From the NCBI GenBank assembly GCA_902768125.1, contig CACXKA010000003.1, positions 62,001 through 126,000 of the forward strand: a stretch of DNA of 64,000 nucleotides, read 5' to 3'. The translations under genes and the position numbers were made by a program. Below are positions 42,316 to 51,407 of the stretch, piece by piece; the first letter of the stretch is position 1; every line of letters begins with the position of its first letter. A model generated the notes under the pieces. It saw only the letters and a list, made by a program, of their open reading frames with translations, searched no databases and was not told where the DNA came from. This stretch comes from an uncultured Bacteroidales bacterium. GTDB taxonomy: Bacteria > Bacteroidota > Bacteroidia > Bacteroidales > Bacteroidaceae.

Positions 42316-44505
42316 TTACTTCACTTCCACCTCTACTTTTCCCTTGATGTCATTCACATTGGCGCCTACGTTGAAGGTGTAAGTGCCGTCGATGATGTCC
42401 CAGCCGCGTTCTTCCTCTTGATACACTGCAAGTTCATCCACAGGGATGGTCATGTTGAGTGTTTCGCTCTCGCCAGGTTCGAGAAGACGAGTTTTGGCAA
42501 ATGCCTTGAGCTCCTTGACAGGACGGGGCGTCGTTGTCTGTGGCATCGTCACATAGACTTGTGCCGTTTCCTTACCTGCCACCTTTCCTGTGTTGGTGAC
42601 CGTCACGCTGACGTTGATGTTGTTGCCCGTCTTCTGAGCGGTGGGCTTGTTATAAGCAAAAGTGGTGTAGCTCAAACCGTAGCCAAAGGGGAAGAGGGGC
42701 TTTACGTTGTTCGTGGAGAAATGACGATAGCCCACGAAGATGTCCTCCTTGTAGTGAACTTCTCTGTCCACACCTGGGTAGGCTTCCTTGCCATATTGCA
42801 CGTAAGGATAGTCCTCATACTTCTGGGCAAATGTCACAGGCAGTTTTCCACTTGGGCACACCGTTCCGTTCAGCACGTTCACGAGTGCCTTGCCAGACTC
42901 ACTACCCAGATACCAGCAGTGAACCAATCCTGCCACATCCTTCAGCCAAGGCATATTGTAGGGGTTACCACCGAAGGTCACCACCACGATGTTCTTCTGA
43001 ATCTTTGCCAACTCAGATATCAGTTCGTTCTGTCCATAGGGCAGGTCATAGCTTTCGCGGTCACCATTCTCGCAGTCCTGACGTGTGTTCTTGTTCAGAC
43101 CTCCGATGAAGATGATGAGGTCAGCACCCTTTGCCATCTCCAATGCTTCAGCCTTCAACGAATCCTGCTTGTGGGCATCCAGTCTGTCCACATGGTCATA
43201 CATCGCACGACCAGAGTAGTAGCCCTGGGCATACATGATCATCTGCTCATAATTCCTTTGCAGTTCCTCCAGTGGACTGATGTCGCGCAGGGTCTTCAGT
43301 TCAGAAGAACCACCGCCTTTCGTGAGGGAACGGGTGGCATTCTCACCCACCACCAGAATCTGGCTGTATTTCTTGTATTTCGCAGGATTCAAGGGAAGGA
43401 TGTTCCTGTCGTTCTTCAAGAGCACGATGCCCTCCTCACCAATCTGACGGCATACATCGTAGTGCGCCTCAGAGCATTGGTTGCCAATCACTTTCTTGGG
43501 ATTCATCGCTGTACGGAAGATGGTGCGCAGCACGCGGCTTGCCTTCTCGTCCAGCACTTCCATTGGCACCTTTCCTTCCTTCAGCAGTTGCTCGAACGGA
43601 TTGCCCAGGTGGTACATCTCATAGCCAAATTTGCTCTCCGTCGTCTTGCCGTCGGTGTAGGTGCCCATCTCAATGTCGAGACCTCCAGTGGCAGCTTCAT
43701 ACGTGTCAACGGCTCCGCCCCAGTCACTTACGAGGGCACCGTCCCACTTCCAGTCTCTCTTCAAGATGCCGTTGAGCAGTTCGTCGTTGTGGCAGCAATG
43801 CACACCCTTCCATTTGTTGTACGAACCCATGATAGTCCAGACGTGAGCCTTTTCAACGGCACGTCTGAAAGGTGCCAGATAAATCTCGTTCATGGCTCTC
43901 TCCGAAACATTCACGTTGATGCCGAAGCGGTCGGTTTCCTGGTCGTTCAGCACGAAATGCTTCAGACAGCAAGCCACAGCGTTTTCCTGTGCCGACTTGA
44001 TGTAAGGAACCACCATCTCGCCAGCCAAGAAGGGGTCTTCGCCCATATACTCAAACGCACGTCCGTTGAGAGGGGTGCGCTGGATGTTCACACCAGGACC
44101 CAGCATGATGTCCTTGCCTCTGAACGCAAACTCTTCACTCACCGCATTGCCGTAAGCCGATGAGAGTTCCGTGTTCCAAGTGGAAGCCAGACACGTCAGC
44201 GAGGGGAATGCCACGATATAGTCGTTCGTCCATTGGGCAGGATTCCATGTGTTCCATTCCAACTCCTCACGCACACCATGAGGACCGTCGTCCATGTTCA
44301 GCTGTCGGATACCCAGACGAGGGACACCGGCACTGGTGAACTTACTTTGTGCATGCAGGATTTGCACCTTCTCATGCGTGGTCATTCTACTCAGCGCATC
44401 TTTCACGCGCTCTTCGATGGGGGCGTTGGGGTCAAGATAGACCTGTGCTGTTGCTGTCATCGCTGTCAACGTGAAAAGCGATGCAAAGAAGAGGTTCTTC
44501 TTCAT
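42316..44505 (-). CDS. Secreted GH3 beta-glucosidase-like enzyme
   Basis: The 729-residue protein has a signal peptide (residues 1-20). The GH3 N-terminal barrel carries LNMDDGPHGVR, GRAFEYMGEDP and CLKHFVLNDQE, with the nucleophile Asp in GALVSDWGG. The second domain has GGGSSEL, and a C-terminal fibronectin-III-like domain follows (NTGKVAGKETAQVYV). These enzymes remove terminal beta-linked sugars, most often glucose or xylose. It is adjacent to and co-oriented with GH31 (34 bp), which suggests a joint role in degrading a plant polysaccharide such as xyloglucan; that link is inference. Confidence 0.92.
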   Translation of the reverse strand: MKKNLFFASLFTLTAMTATAQVYLDPNAPIEERVKDALSRMTTHEKVQILHAQSKFTSAGVPRLGIRQLNMDDGPHGVREELEWNTWNPAQWTNDYIVAFPSLTCLASTWNTELSSAYGNAVSEEFAFRGKDIMLGPGVNIQRTPLNGRAFEYMGEDPFLAGEMVVPYIKSAQENAVACCLKHFVLNDQETDRFGINVNVSERAMNEIYLAPFRRAVEKAHVWTIMGSYNKWKGVHCCHNDELLNGILKRDWKWDGALVSDWGGAVDTYEAATGGLDIEMGTYTDGKTTESKFGYEMYHLGNPFEQLLKEGKVPMEVLDEKASRVLRTIFRTAMNPKKVIGNQCSEAHYDVCRQIGEEGIVLLKNDRNILPLNPAKYKKYSQILVVGENATRSLTKGGGSSELKTLRDISPLEELQRNYEQMIMYAQGYYSGRAMYDHVDRLDAHKQDSLKAEALEMAKGADLIIFIGGLNKNTRQDCENGDRESYDLPYGQNELISELAKIQKNIVVVTFGGNPYNMPWLKDVAGLVHCWYLGSESGKALVNVLNGTVCPSGKLPVTFAQKYEDYPYVQYGKEAYPGVDREVHYKEDIFVGYRHFSTNNVKPLFPFGYGLSYTTFAYNKPTAQKTGNNINVSVTVTNTGKVAGKETAQVYVTMPQTTTPRPVKELKAFAKTRLLEPGESETLNMTIPVDELAVYQEEERGWDIIDGTYTFNVGANVNDIKGKVEVEVK

Positions 44506-44539
44506 ATAGTCTACTATTGTTTTATTTTGATATTGGTAT

Positions 44540-47539
44540 TTACAATCGGATGGTGATGGCCTTGCCGTTGTAAGTGACGGTCTTCCCCTTGGGGTTGTCG
44601 AGGTTCAACGGTTGGGCATTGGTGGGTGTGACATACACGATGTTGAATCGGCGTTCTTTCAGCATACCTTCGAACTTGCCGTTCCTTTTTCCGAGCGTGA
44701 GCGTCTTCTCCTGTTCATTATAACGAATGTCGATGGTGCTGTATTGTCCTTTCTCATAATTGTAGTTGGTGCCTTCGTCCTCGTAGAGTAGGAACTGGAC
44801 ATCACGACCTGCATAGACATACAGGTGGATGAGTTCGGCTGGCTTTTCGTCGCTCCATTCCATCGCAGGACCTATCGGCAGGATGGAACCCTCTGGTACG
44901 AAGATGGGGATTCGTTCGTAGGGAGCTTCTATCTCTATTTTACGGTTTGAGGTTTGAGGTTTGAGATTTGAGGTTTGAGATGCAACAATTTGCTTGCCGG
45001 TGTAGAGGTCGTACCAGCCACGTTGCTTGGGAAAATAGACAGTACGGGTTCGGGCCTTGTATTCGCTGACGGGACAAGCCATCAGGGAGGGACCGAACAT
45101 CCATTGGTCTTTCAGGTCATACACCTGCTCGTCGCCGTTGAAGTCCATCACGAGGGCGCGCATTATGGTGTAGTCCTTCAGGTGCACCCAACCAGCCATC
45201 GAGTAGAGGTAGGGCATCAGGTGATAGCGCAAACGGTGATACCACAAGATGCTCTCATAGGCGGGATGACCTGCTGGGGCAATGTTCCACACCTCACGCA
45301 GCGGCCATTGTCCGTGGGCACGGTACAGGGGGATAAAACAGCCGAACTGGTTCCAGCGTGTCTGCAACTCTCTCCATTCCTTCAGATCGTCATTCTCCTG
45401 TTGGGTCTGGTCGAAAAGTTGTTGTGCCCTTACATAACGGTTCTCCACACAGAAGCCACCTTGATCCATACCCCAGAAGGGGAGTCCCGACAGGCAGTAA
45501 TTCATGCCTGCCGTCATTTGTGCTCGCATGTCCTCCCAACGCGTGCCGATGTCGCCGCTCCATGTGGCGGTGGAGTATCGCTGTTCACCAGCAAAGCCGC
45601 TGCGAGTGAGGAGGAACACACGTTGGTTGGGGTTCACCGACCGCTGTCCGTTGTAGATGGCGTCGGCATTCACGATGCTGTAGGCGTTGAAGTATTCCGT
45701 CGAGGTGCCCAGGGCTGTGGAGCCACACAATGCTTTCCTGTACCACATCGGGGTGCAGTCTCTTACGTTGGGTTCAGAGGCATCCATCCACCAGGCATCG
45801 ATGAGGTTTGAGTTTGACGATTTACTATTTACAATTTTTCCTGAGAGACCAGTGTAGAGGTGGTCGTCGAGTTGTTGCCAGAAGAGTTTGCGGGCCCCCT
45901 CTGAATAGGCGTCGTAGAAGGAGCCGACGTAGCCGGGACCGACCCAGTCGCGGATGTCGTCCTTCACGGCTTGCTGATACATCCAACCCTTGCTGTCCAA
46001 TTCCTTGTAGTGGTCAGTGTTCACGTAGAACTTAGGCCACACGCTGATCATGAAGCGTCCATGCATCTCGTGTACCTTGTCCAGCATACCTTGTGGGTTG
46101 GGGTAGCGGGTTGCCTCAAACTCATGGCTGCCCCATTGGTCTTCCTTCCAGTAGTTCCAGTCCTGCACGATGTTGTCGATGGGGATGTGACGCTCTCGGA
46201 ACGTTGCCAAAGTGCTGGTCAGTTCTTCCTGCGTCTTATAGCGTTCGCGGCTCTGCCAGAAGCCCAGCACCCACTTCGGATATACGGGTGCCTTGCCGGT
46301 CAGAGTGCGGTAGCCGCTGATGACCTCGTCCATGTCGTTACCAGCAATGAAGTAATAATCCATATCGCGGCTCATCTCACTCCAGATGCTCAACTGTCCT
46401 TGTTCCTCTGTCGTGCGGGGAGCAGCCACACGCAAGCCGCAATAGCTCACGCTGCCGTCGGGTTGCCATTCGATGCGCAGGTCGTTCTTCTCGCCTTGCT
46501 TCAGGGGTATGGAGAACTTATAGGCGTTCGGGTTCCAAGCCGTGCGCCAACGTTCAGCTACCACTTCCTTGCCACCTATATATACCTTAATATAACCCGC
46601 ATAGTAGAGGATGAACTGATAGTTGCTCGTCGTGGGAGCCTCGATGGCACCTTCATACACTACTTTCGCCCCTTCCAGCCTGAAGCCTTGGGGAAGATTC
46701 TGGATGCCGCCCTTGTCCATCTTGCCGATTTCGGAGTGGTCGGGTAGGGCGTACTCGAAATAGAGCGAGTCCTCTGCCCTCACCAGCTGCTGACCTCTTC
46801 GGTCCGTGTAAGTGCCTGTCAGGTGTCCGGGCTTTCCTTCCTTGTCATAGAGGCGGAACGCGCGGTTCAGTTGCAAGTAGTCGTCGGGATTGCCGAAGCG
46901 GCAATAGGAATAACTATCCCACAGCAGACCATAGTTCTTGTTCGACACCACCATCGGCACCGACACCTTCGTATTGTATTGGAACAAATCCTCGTTCTTG
47001 CCCTTCATGTTCAGTTCTTCCGACTGGTGCTGCCCCAAGCCGTAGAAAGCCTCGTCGGCAGGGCTGTCGAAAAGCAGCCGCCAACTCAGTCCTTGCTTCT
47101 GTGCCTCCGTCGGATGTCCACTGCCCAACTCCCGTTCTGGCACGTGGAATTCCTTGAACGTCTTTCCCTGCATCGCTTCCTGCAACAGCACCTTTCCCTT
47201 TGCGTCGAGGAACGTCATCCTGCCGTTCGCTTTCGCCACCACAGCCGTCACCTTCTGGGTCTCCACCCGCACGTTCGTCTCGTCCTCTTTCACGCTGAAC
47301 TGCGGAGTCCGCTCCTGCTTCTCCCTCACCACGATGAGGCTTGCCTCTTTCTTGGGCAGCGTTTCCTCGCTCGTGGCGCTCACACGGATGATGCCGTCAT
47401 CCACCACTTGCAGACGCACCACGCGCGCTTCGCCGCCATCGGGGCGAATCGTCACCGACGTGCCTACTTGCTCCACCACCGAAGCGTGGCACCACAGACA
47501 CGACCAGCAGGTCACGATGCTTAACAGAAATTGTCTCAT
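44540..47539 (-). CDS. Secreted GH31 alpha-xylosidase-like enzyme with PA14 insert
   Basis: The 999-residue protein has a signal peptide (residues 1-19), an N-terminal beta-sandwich and a PA14-like insert (FRLEGAKVVYEGAIEAPTTS... near residues 285-375), as in xyloglucan alpha-xylosidases. The catalytic barrel has the nucleophile Asp in AWWMDASEPN and WSGDIGTRW. Two segments look foreign: LSGKIVNSKSSNSNLID just before the nucleophile strand, and TSNLKPQTSNRKIE in the C-terminal beta domain. Both are encoded by short repeats found elsewhere in the window. The frame is kept. Alpha-xylosidase versus alpha-glucosidase activity is not decided by sequence. Confidence 0.9.
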   Translation of the reverse strand: MRQFLLSIVTCWSCLWCHASVVEQVGTSVTIRPDGGEARVVRLQVVDDGIIRVSATSEETLPKKEASLIVVREKQERTPQFSVKEDETNVRVETQKVTAVVAKANGRMTFLDAKGKVLLQEAMQGKTFKEFHVPERELGSGHPTEAQKQGLSWRLLFDSPADEAFYGLGQHQSEELNMKGKNEDLFQYNTKVSVPMVVSNKNYGLLWDSYSYCRFGNPDDYLQLNRAFRLYDKEGKPGHLTGTYTDRRGQQLVRAEDSLYFEYALPDHSEIGKMDKGGIQNLPQGFRLEGAKVVYEGAIEAPTTSNYQFILYYAGYIKVYIGGKEVVAERWRTAWNPNAYKFSIPLKQGEKNDLRIEWQPDGSVSYCGLRVAAPRTTEEQGQLSIWSEMSRDMDYYFIAGNDMDEVISGYRTLTGKAPVYPKWVLGFWQSRERYKTQEELTSTLATFRERHIPIDNIVQDWNYWKEDQWGSHEFEATRYPNPQGMLDKVHEMHGRFMISVWPKFYVNTDHYKELDSKGWMYQQAVKDDIRDWVGPGYVGSFYDAYSEGARKLFWQQLDDHLYTGLSGKIVNSKSSNSNLIDAWWMDASEPNVRDCTPMWYRKALCGSTALGTSTEYFNAYSIVNADAIYNGQRSVNPNQRVFLLTRSGFAGEQRYSTATWSGDIGTRWEDMRAQMTAGMNYCLSGLPFWGMDQGGFCVENRYVRAQQLFDQTQQENDDLKEWRELQTRWNQFGCFIPLYRAHGQWPLREVWNIAPAGHPAYESILWYHRLRYHLMPYLYSMAGWVHLKDYTIMRALVMDFNGDEQVYDLKDQWMFGPSLMACPVSEYKARTRTVYFPKQRGWYDLYTGKQIVASQTSNLKPQTSNRKIEIEAPYERIPIFVPEGSILPIGPAMEWSDEKPAELIHLYVYAGRDVQFLLYEDEGTNYNYEKGQYSTIDIRYNEQEKTLTLGKRNGKFEGMLKERRFNIVYVTPTNAQPLNLDNPKGKTVTYNGKAITIRL
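44942..44985 (-). repeat. GAGGTTTGA-type repeat inside the GH31 gene
   Basis: Four copies of the unit seen in queH encode QTSNLKPQTSN here, in frame within the C-terminal domain. Confidence 0.82.
45802..45840 (-). repeat. ATTTAC-type repeat inside the GH31 gene
   Basis: The minus-strand text TTGTAAATAGTAAATCGTCA matches the end motif of the rnf-spacer elements. It encodes KIVNSKSSNSNL in frame, just before the catalytic nucleophile strand. Confidence 0.75.
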
Positions 47540-47660
47540 TCTTTCCTTTTCCTTTTGATGTTGCGAAGTTACGCATAATTTGGGAAACTATCGTGAAGAA
47601 TCTGAATTATTTTGTCCACGAATGAAAAAATGGAGAAAATGAACAAGATATTTTGGTCTA

Positions 47661-47718
47661 GAACCTTTAGCTCGGCGTATCCAATTTCGTTCCATTGGCT
47701 ACGCCGAGCTAAAGGTTC
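47661..47718. repeat. Long palindromic hairpin upstream of the ATP-binding-cassette gene
   Basis: Arms 47661-47679 and 47700-47718 (GAACCTTTAGCTCGGCGTA) are exact reverse complements. After one mismatch, CCAAT and ATTGG continue the stem to an eight-base loop. There is no following T run, so it is not a simple terminator. The sequence just downstream (ATCTGTGTTATCTGTGTG-like) also looks repetitive. Confidence 0.88.
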
Positions 47719-47790
47719 GTTTCATTTGCCTCGAAGGGGCGATGTTCAAAAAATCTGTGGTATCCGTGTTATCTGTGTGAAAAAAAATCG

Positions 47791-47798
47791 TAACTTTG
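47791..47798 (+). promoter_or_regulatory. -7 element of the ATP-binding-cassette gene
   Basis: TAACTTTG lies 20 bp before the ATG at 47819. It makes the longer reading frame from 47612 unlikely. Confidence 0.6.
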
Positions 47799-47818
47799 CA
47801 GACGAAAAGAAACAGGAT

Positions 47819-49405
47819 ATGCAGAAGATTATCGAGATAAAGGGTGGAGTGGCGCGACATCCGCAGTTTAGGATGAACGCACCCATCGACTTCGAGTTGC
47901 TGGCTGGCGAACAACTGGCGATTGTGGGTGACAATGGCAGCGGCAAGACGAGGCTGGTGGATGTGCTGACGGGTAAGTGTGCACTGATGCCGATGAACGG
48001 GGTGAAGTATGACTTTGCACCGAGCAAGGCAAAGCTGGTGAGCGACAATATGAAGTACTTGTCGTTCAGGGATTCGTATGGCACGAACGAGGGGGTGTAC
48101 TACTATCAGCAGCGATGGAACCAGAATGACATTGAGGAGACGCCGTTGGTGAGGGACTTGCTGGCGGAGTCGTTCCGTGTGGCTGAGGAGGGACTGACGA
48201 GGAAGACGGTGTTTGACAAGTTTGTGGTGAGGGATGAGACGCCTGAGCAGGAGGCCGAACGCTTGCGTCAGGAGGCGCAGGACAGGGAGGAGATGCACCG
48301 AGAACTGGAGAAGGTGAAGGAGCATCTGTATGAGATTTTCCATCTGGAGCATTTGCTCGACAAGCATATCATCCTCTTGAGCAGTGGCGAACTGAGGAAG
48401 TTCCAGCTGACAAAGACGCTGATGACGAATCCGAGGGTGCTCATCATGGACAATCCGTTCATCGGACTGGACGTGACGGCGCGTCAGCAGTTGGGCGAGT
48501 TCCTCACGTTGCTGACGAAGGAGACGAACGTATCGGTGGTGTTGGTGCTGTCGAAGACGGACGACATCCCCGACATCATCACGCATGTGGTGCCAGTGAA
48601 GAACCTGACGGTGGGCAGGAAGATGACGCTGCAAGAATATAAGGAGAGTAGGGAGCCAGTGTCTGCCCGAATGCTTTCGGAAGAGAAGGAAAGGGCCATT
48701 CTCTCGCTGCCCGATGCAACGGACTCGGATGCGGCAGAGTGTGATCAGGTGATAGACTTCCGCAAGGTGAACATCCGCTATGGGGAGCGCACCATCCTGA
48801 AGGAGCTGAGCTTCACGGTGAGGAGGGGCGAACACTGGGCACTGAACGGTGAGAACGGGGCTGGCAAATCGACGCTCCTGAGCATTGTGTGTGCCGACAA
48901 TCCGCAGAGCTACGCGAACGACATCGTGCTGTTCGGACATCAGCGCGGTAAGGGCGAGAGTATCTGGGACATCAAGAAGCACATCGGCTATATCTCGCCT
49001 GAGATGCACAGGGCTTTCATGAGGGACATTCCAGCGGTGGACATCGTGGCAAGCGGACTGAGCGACGTGTCGGGTCTCTACCGAAAGCCGAAACCTGAGC
49101 AACGGGCGGTGTGCGAGTTCTGGATGGATGTGTTTGGCATCAAACAGTATGCCGACACGACGTTTCTGAAACTGAGCAGCGGCGAACAGCGTCTGGTGCT
49201 GTTGGCAAGGGCATTCGTGAAGGACCCTTCGCTGCTGATTCTTGACGAGCCGTTGCACGGACTGGACTTGAAAAACCGCCGACTGGTGAAGGACGTGATT
49301 GAGGTGTTCTGCCAACGGAAGAACAAGACGATGCTGATGGTGACACACTATCGGGAGGAGTATCCGAAGAACATCGACCATGAGATATATTTGAAGAAGA
49401 ATTGA
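47819..49405 (+). CDS. Double ATP-binding-cassette protein (ModF-like)
   Basis: From the ATG at 47819 (MQKIIEIKGGVARHP) the protein has 528 residues and two ABC ATPase domains. The first has Walker A GDNGSGKT, signature LSSGELRKFQ and Walker B VLIMDNP. The second has Walker A GENGAGKST, signature LSSGEQRLVLLA and Walker B LLILDEP. No membrane segment is present. ModF-like proteins of this shape are poorly understood. The next gene follows after 5 bp. Confidence 0.88.
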   Translation: MQKIIEIKGGVARHPQFRMNAPIDFELLAGEQLAIVGDNGSGKTRLVDVLTGKCALMPMNGVKYDFAPSKAKLVSDNMKYLSFRDSYGTNEGVYYYQQRWNQNDIEETPLVRDLLAESFRVAEEGLTRKTVFDKFVVRDETPEQEAERLRQEAQDREEMHRELEKVKEHLYEIFHLEHLLDKHIILLSSGELRKFQLTKTLMTNPRVLIMDNPFIGLDVTARQQLGEFLTLLTKETNVSVVLVLSKTDDIPDIITHVVPVKNLTVGRKMTLQEYKESREPVSARMLSEEKERAILSLPDATDSDAAECDQVIDFRKVNIRYGERTILKELSFTVRRGEHWALNGENGAGKSTLLSIVCADNPQSYANDIVLFGHQRGKGESIWDIKKHIGYISPEMHRAFMRDIPAVDIVASGLSDVSGLYRKPKPEQRAVCEFWMDVFGIKQYADTTFLKLSSGEQRLVLLARAFVKDPSLLILDEPLHGLDLKNRRLVKDVIEVFCQRKNKTMLMVTHYREEYPKNIDHEIYLKKN

Positions 49406-49410
49406 AAGAT

Positions 49411-49998
49411 ATGAAGATTGTTTATTTTCACGGATTTGGTTCCTCGCATGCCAGTGGAACCGTAGAGACTTTTCGACGTGAGTTGCCAAACGATGAGGTG
49501 GTAGCTCCCGACATACCCGTTGACCCAGCGGAGGCGTTGCCTTATCTGAAGGAGTTCGTTGCCAAGGAGCAGCCCGACCTCATCATCGGCACAAGCATGG
49601 GAGGAATGTATGCCCAGCAGATGCGTGGTTTCCTCCGCATCTTGGTGAACCCTGCTTTCACGATGTCCACCAACTCGAAGGTGCTGAAGACGGGCGAATA
49701 TCATTTCTTTAACGGTCGCTATGATGGTGCCAAGACGTTCCGCATCACCAAGGACATCATCCAACACTTTAACCAGATGGAACGTCAGCAGTTCAAAGAT
49801 ATCACCCCTGAACAGAAAGAATCGTGCTGGTGTCTCGTGGGATTGCACGACACCACAATCACGAATGCGGAATCGCTTTTCAAGAAGAACTACCTTGCCG
49901 ACCACGTCATCCGTTTCGACGGTGAACACCAACTGACGGAGAAGGTGATCAAGAAGGCGGTGCTGCCGCTGGTGGAGAAGTTGAGAATGAAAGATTGA
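49411..49998 (+). CDS. YqiA/YcfP-like alpha/beta hydrolase
   Basis: The start is the ATG at 49411 (MKIVYFHGFGSSHASG), giving 195 residues; an upstream TTG frame is less likely. The nucleophile elbow is IIGTSMGGMYAQQM with Ser about 66, and a late GLHDTTI and GEHQL provide the expected Asp and His. The family contains small esterases of unknown substrate. It is co-transcribed with the ATP-binding-cassette gene and ends at a strong terminator. Confidence 0.82.
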   Translation: MKIVYFHGFGSSHASGTVETFRRELPNDEVVAPDIPVDPAEALPYLKEFVAKEQPDLIIGTSMGGMYAQQMRGFLRILVNPAFTMSTNSKVLKTGEYHFFNGRYDGAKTFRITKDIIQHFNQMERQQFKDITPEQKESCWCLVGLHDTTITNAESLFKKNYLADHVIRFDGEHQLTEKVIKKAVLPLVEKLRMKD

Positions 49999-50006
49999 AA
50001 AAAAGA

Positions 50007-50043
50007 AAGGAGTTATCGAGTGAACGATAACTCCTTATTTTTA
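50007..50043. terminator. Bidirectional intrinsic terminator
   Basis: A 12-bp perfect stem (arms 50007-50018 and 50025-50036, AAGGAGTTATCG) has T-rich tracts on both strands. It serves the hydrolase gene and the convergent DUF4270 gene. Confidence 0.93.
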
Positions 50044-51402
50044 TTTGAAGTTGGAATAAATGACTTCAAGCTTGATTTTATCTTTGCTTCCTCCCACGAG
50101 TCGGGCACTGCTCATGCTGAAGTCGTGGCTGAGCTTGACGATGTTGCCAGAGGAATCCTTGGTAGGCTCAACGGGAATGATGAGCACCTTGTTCCAGTTT
50201 TTGCTAGCCTTGCCCTCCTTCTTCTCCTTTGCCATACGGGTGAGGAGACGGGCGATGTTGCTAAACTGGTAGGAGTTAGTGTTGCTGTTGAAGGTGGCAA
50301 GATAGGACTCCTTGCCGTCGTTCACCTGATAGTTCTCGAAAAAGCCATTGAGATAGTCGTCAAGTCGCACCATCAGGACGGTCTTGGGGATGTTGAGTTT
50401 GAAAGGACTCTCCACCTGATCATTGTAACGAGTGAACGTGATCTTGGCTGAGTTGATGGTGTCCTGCACGTTGATTTGCTCAGCTGGCAAGGTCGCCAAT
50501 GTGAAGATGCCCGCAGGACTCTTCAGATAGGTGACATCCTTGTCATTCAGCAGCTTGTCAAGGTTGGCGTTCTCGAAGTGAGTGGCTTGCACGACGGCAT
50601 CGGTGGAGGCAAAGGATGCCATGCTGACGGTGTCGCGGTTGATGTAATCGTCGTGGTAGCGGAAGAAGATGTTGAGCTGTACGAGGTCGATGTATGCCAT
50701 CGCTCCATCGCCATTCTCCAGCTTGAAGTAGAGTCCCTTGCTGCAAGGATTGCCACTCTTCTGCCAGGTGGATGTATTTTCGAAGTGCTCAGGATGAGCT
50801 TGGAAGTCACGGATGATTTTTGTGCCTAACTCTGTAGGCAGGCTCACGAGGATGTTGTTGTTGTAAGTGGATGACCAACGCTCGGTGTCCTTGATAGTGC
50901 GGTCGCTGATAGTGAACCACTTCGTGGCGATAGGCTCCGCATTCTTGTCGTAGTATTTCTCTGGGTCGATGTTGGTGTAGTAGTCGGCGTTGGGGTCGAG
51001 TGACTCGTTCAGCTCATAGACGCTAAGCTTGAAGTTCTGGAGGGAGTCGCCTACAAAGTCGTCGATAATGAGTCGGAGGTCAAAGCGTGTACAGGCGTTA
51101 TTCTGCACGTTGGATGGAATGTCGAAGCCTTCGTCGATGTGGAACTGTGCCAGAAAGTCGCTCTTGACGGTGGTGTTGGTCTCTGGGTCGGTGAAACGTC
51201 CCAGATAGGACATCGTGGTGCGTGCCAACACAGAATCACCCACTGGATAGGATTCTGTGGTGACGTCGTAAGTCTGAAAGTTCTTGGAAACGAGGTCGGT
51301 CTTAGGCATCATGTCAATACCAAGGGTGGCGGTGTTGTCGTCGCATGCCACCAACAGGAGCAGTGCCGTGGCTCCCACAAGGAGATGTGATAGCTTGAAC
51401 AT
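50041..51402 (-). CDS. DUF4270 lipoprotein
   Basis: A lipoprotein signal (MFKLSHLLVGATALLLLVACDD, Cys about 20) leads a 453-residue beta-rich protein with the family segments DSVLARTTMSYLGRFTDPET and RFDLRLIIDDFVGDSLQNFKLSVYEL. DUF4270 proteins are Bacteroidota-specific and probably outer-membrane-attached; their function is unknown. The upstream glycogen-synthase-like gene ends 5 bp before this one starts, a conserved pairing I recall from other Bacteroidales. Confidence 0.88.
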   Translation of the reverse strand: MFKLSHLLVGATALLLLVACDDNTATLGIDMMPKTDLVSKNFQTYDVTTESYPVGDSVLARTTMSYLGRFTDPETNTTVKSDFLAQFHIDEGFDIPSNVQNNACTRFDLRLIIDDFVGDSLQNFKLSVYELNESLDPNADYYTNIDPEKYYDKNAEPIATKWFTISDRTIKDTERWSSTYNNNILVSLPTELGTKIIRDFQAHPEHFENTSTWQKSGNPCSKGLYFKLENGDGAMAYIDLVQLNIFFRYHDDYINRDTVSMASFASTDAVVQATHFENANLDKLLNDKDVTYLKSPAGIFTLATLPAEQINVQDTINSAKITFTRYNDQVESPFKLNIPKTVLMVRLDDYLNGFFENYQVNDGKESYLATFNSNTNSYQFSNIARLLTRMAKEKKEGKASKNWNKVLIIPVEPTKDSSGNIVKLSHDFSMSSARLVGGSKDKIKLEVIYSNFK

Positions 51403-51407
51403 GAAAA

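Noticed and set aside
42184-44163. 659-codon open frame on the plus strand
   Set aside because: It is exactly antisense to the GH3 gene, has no family-like motifs, and results from the codon bias of the real gene.
47699-49489. 596-codon open frame on the minus strand
   Set aside because: Antisense to the ATP-binding-cassette gene; histidine/leucine/arginine-rich nonsense composition and no recognisable motif.
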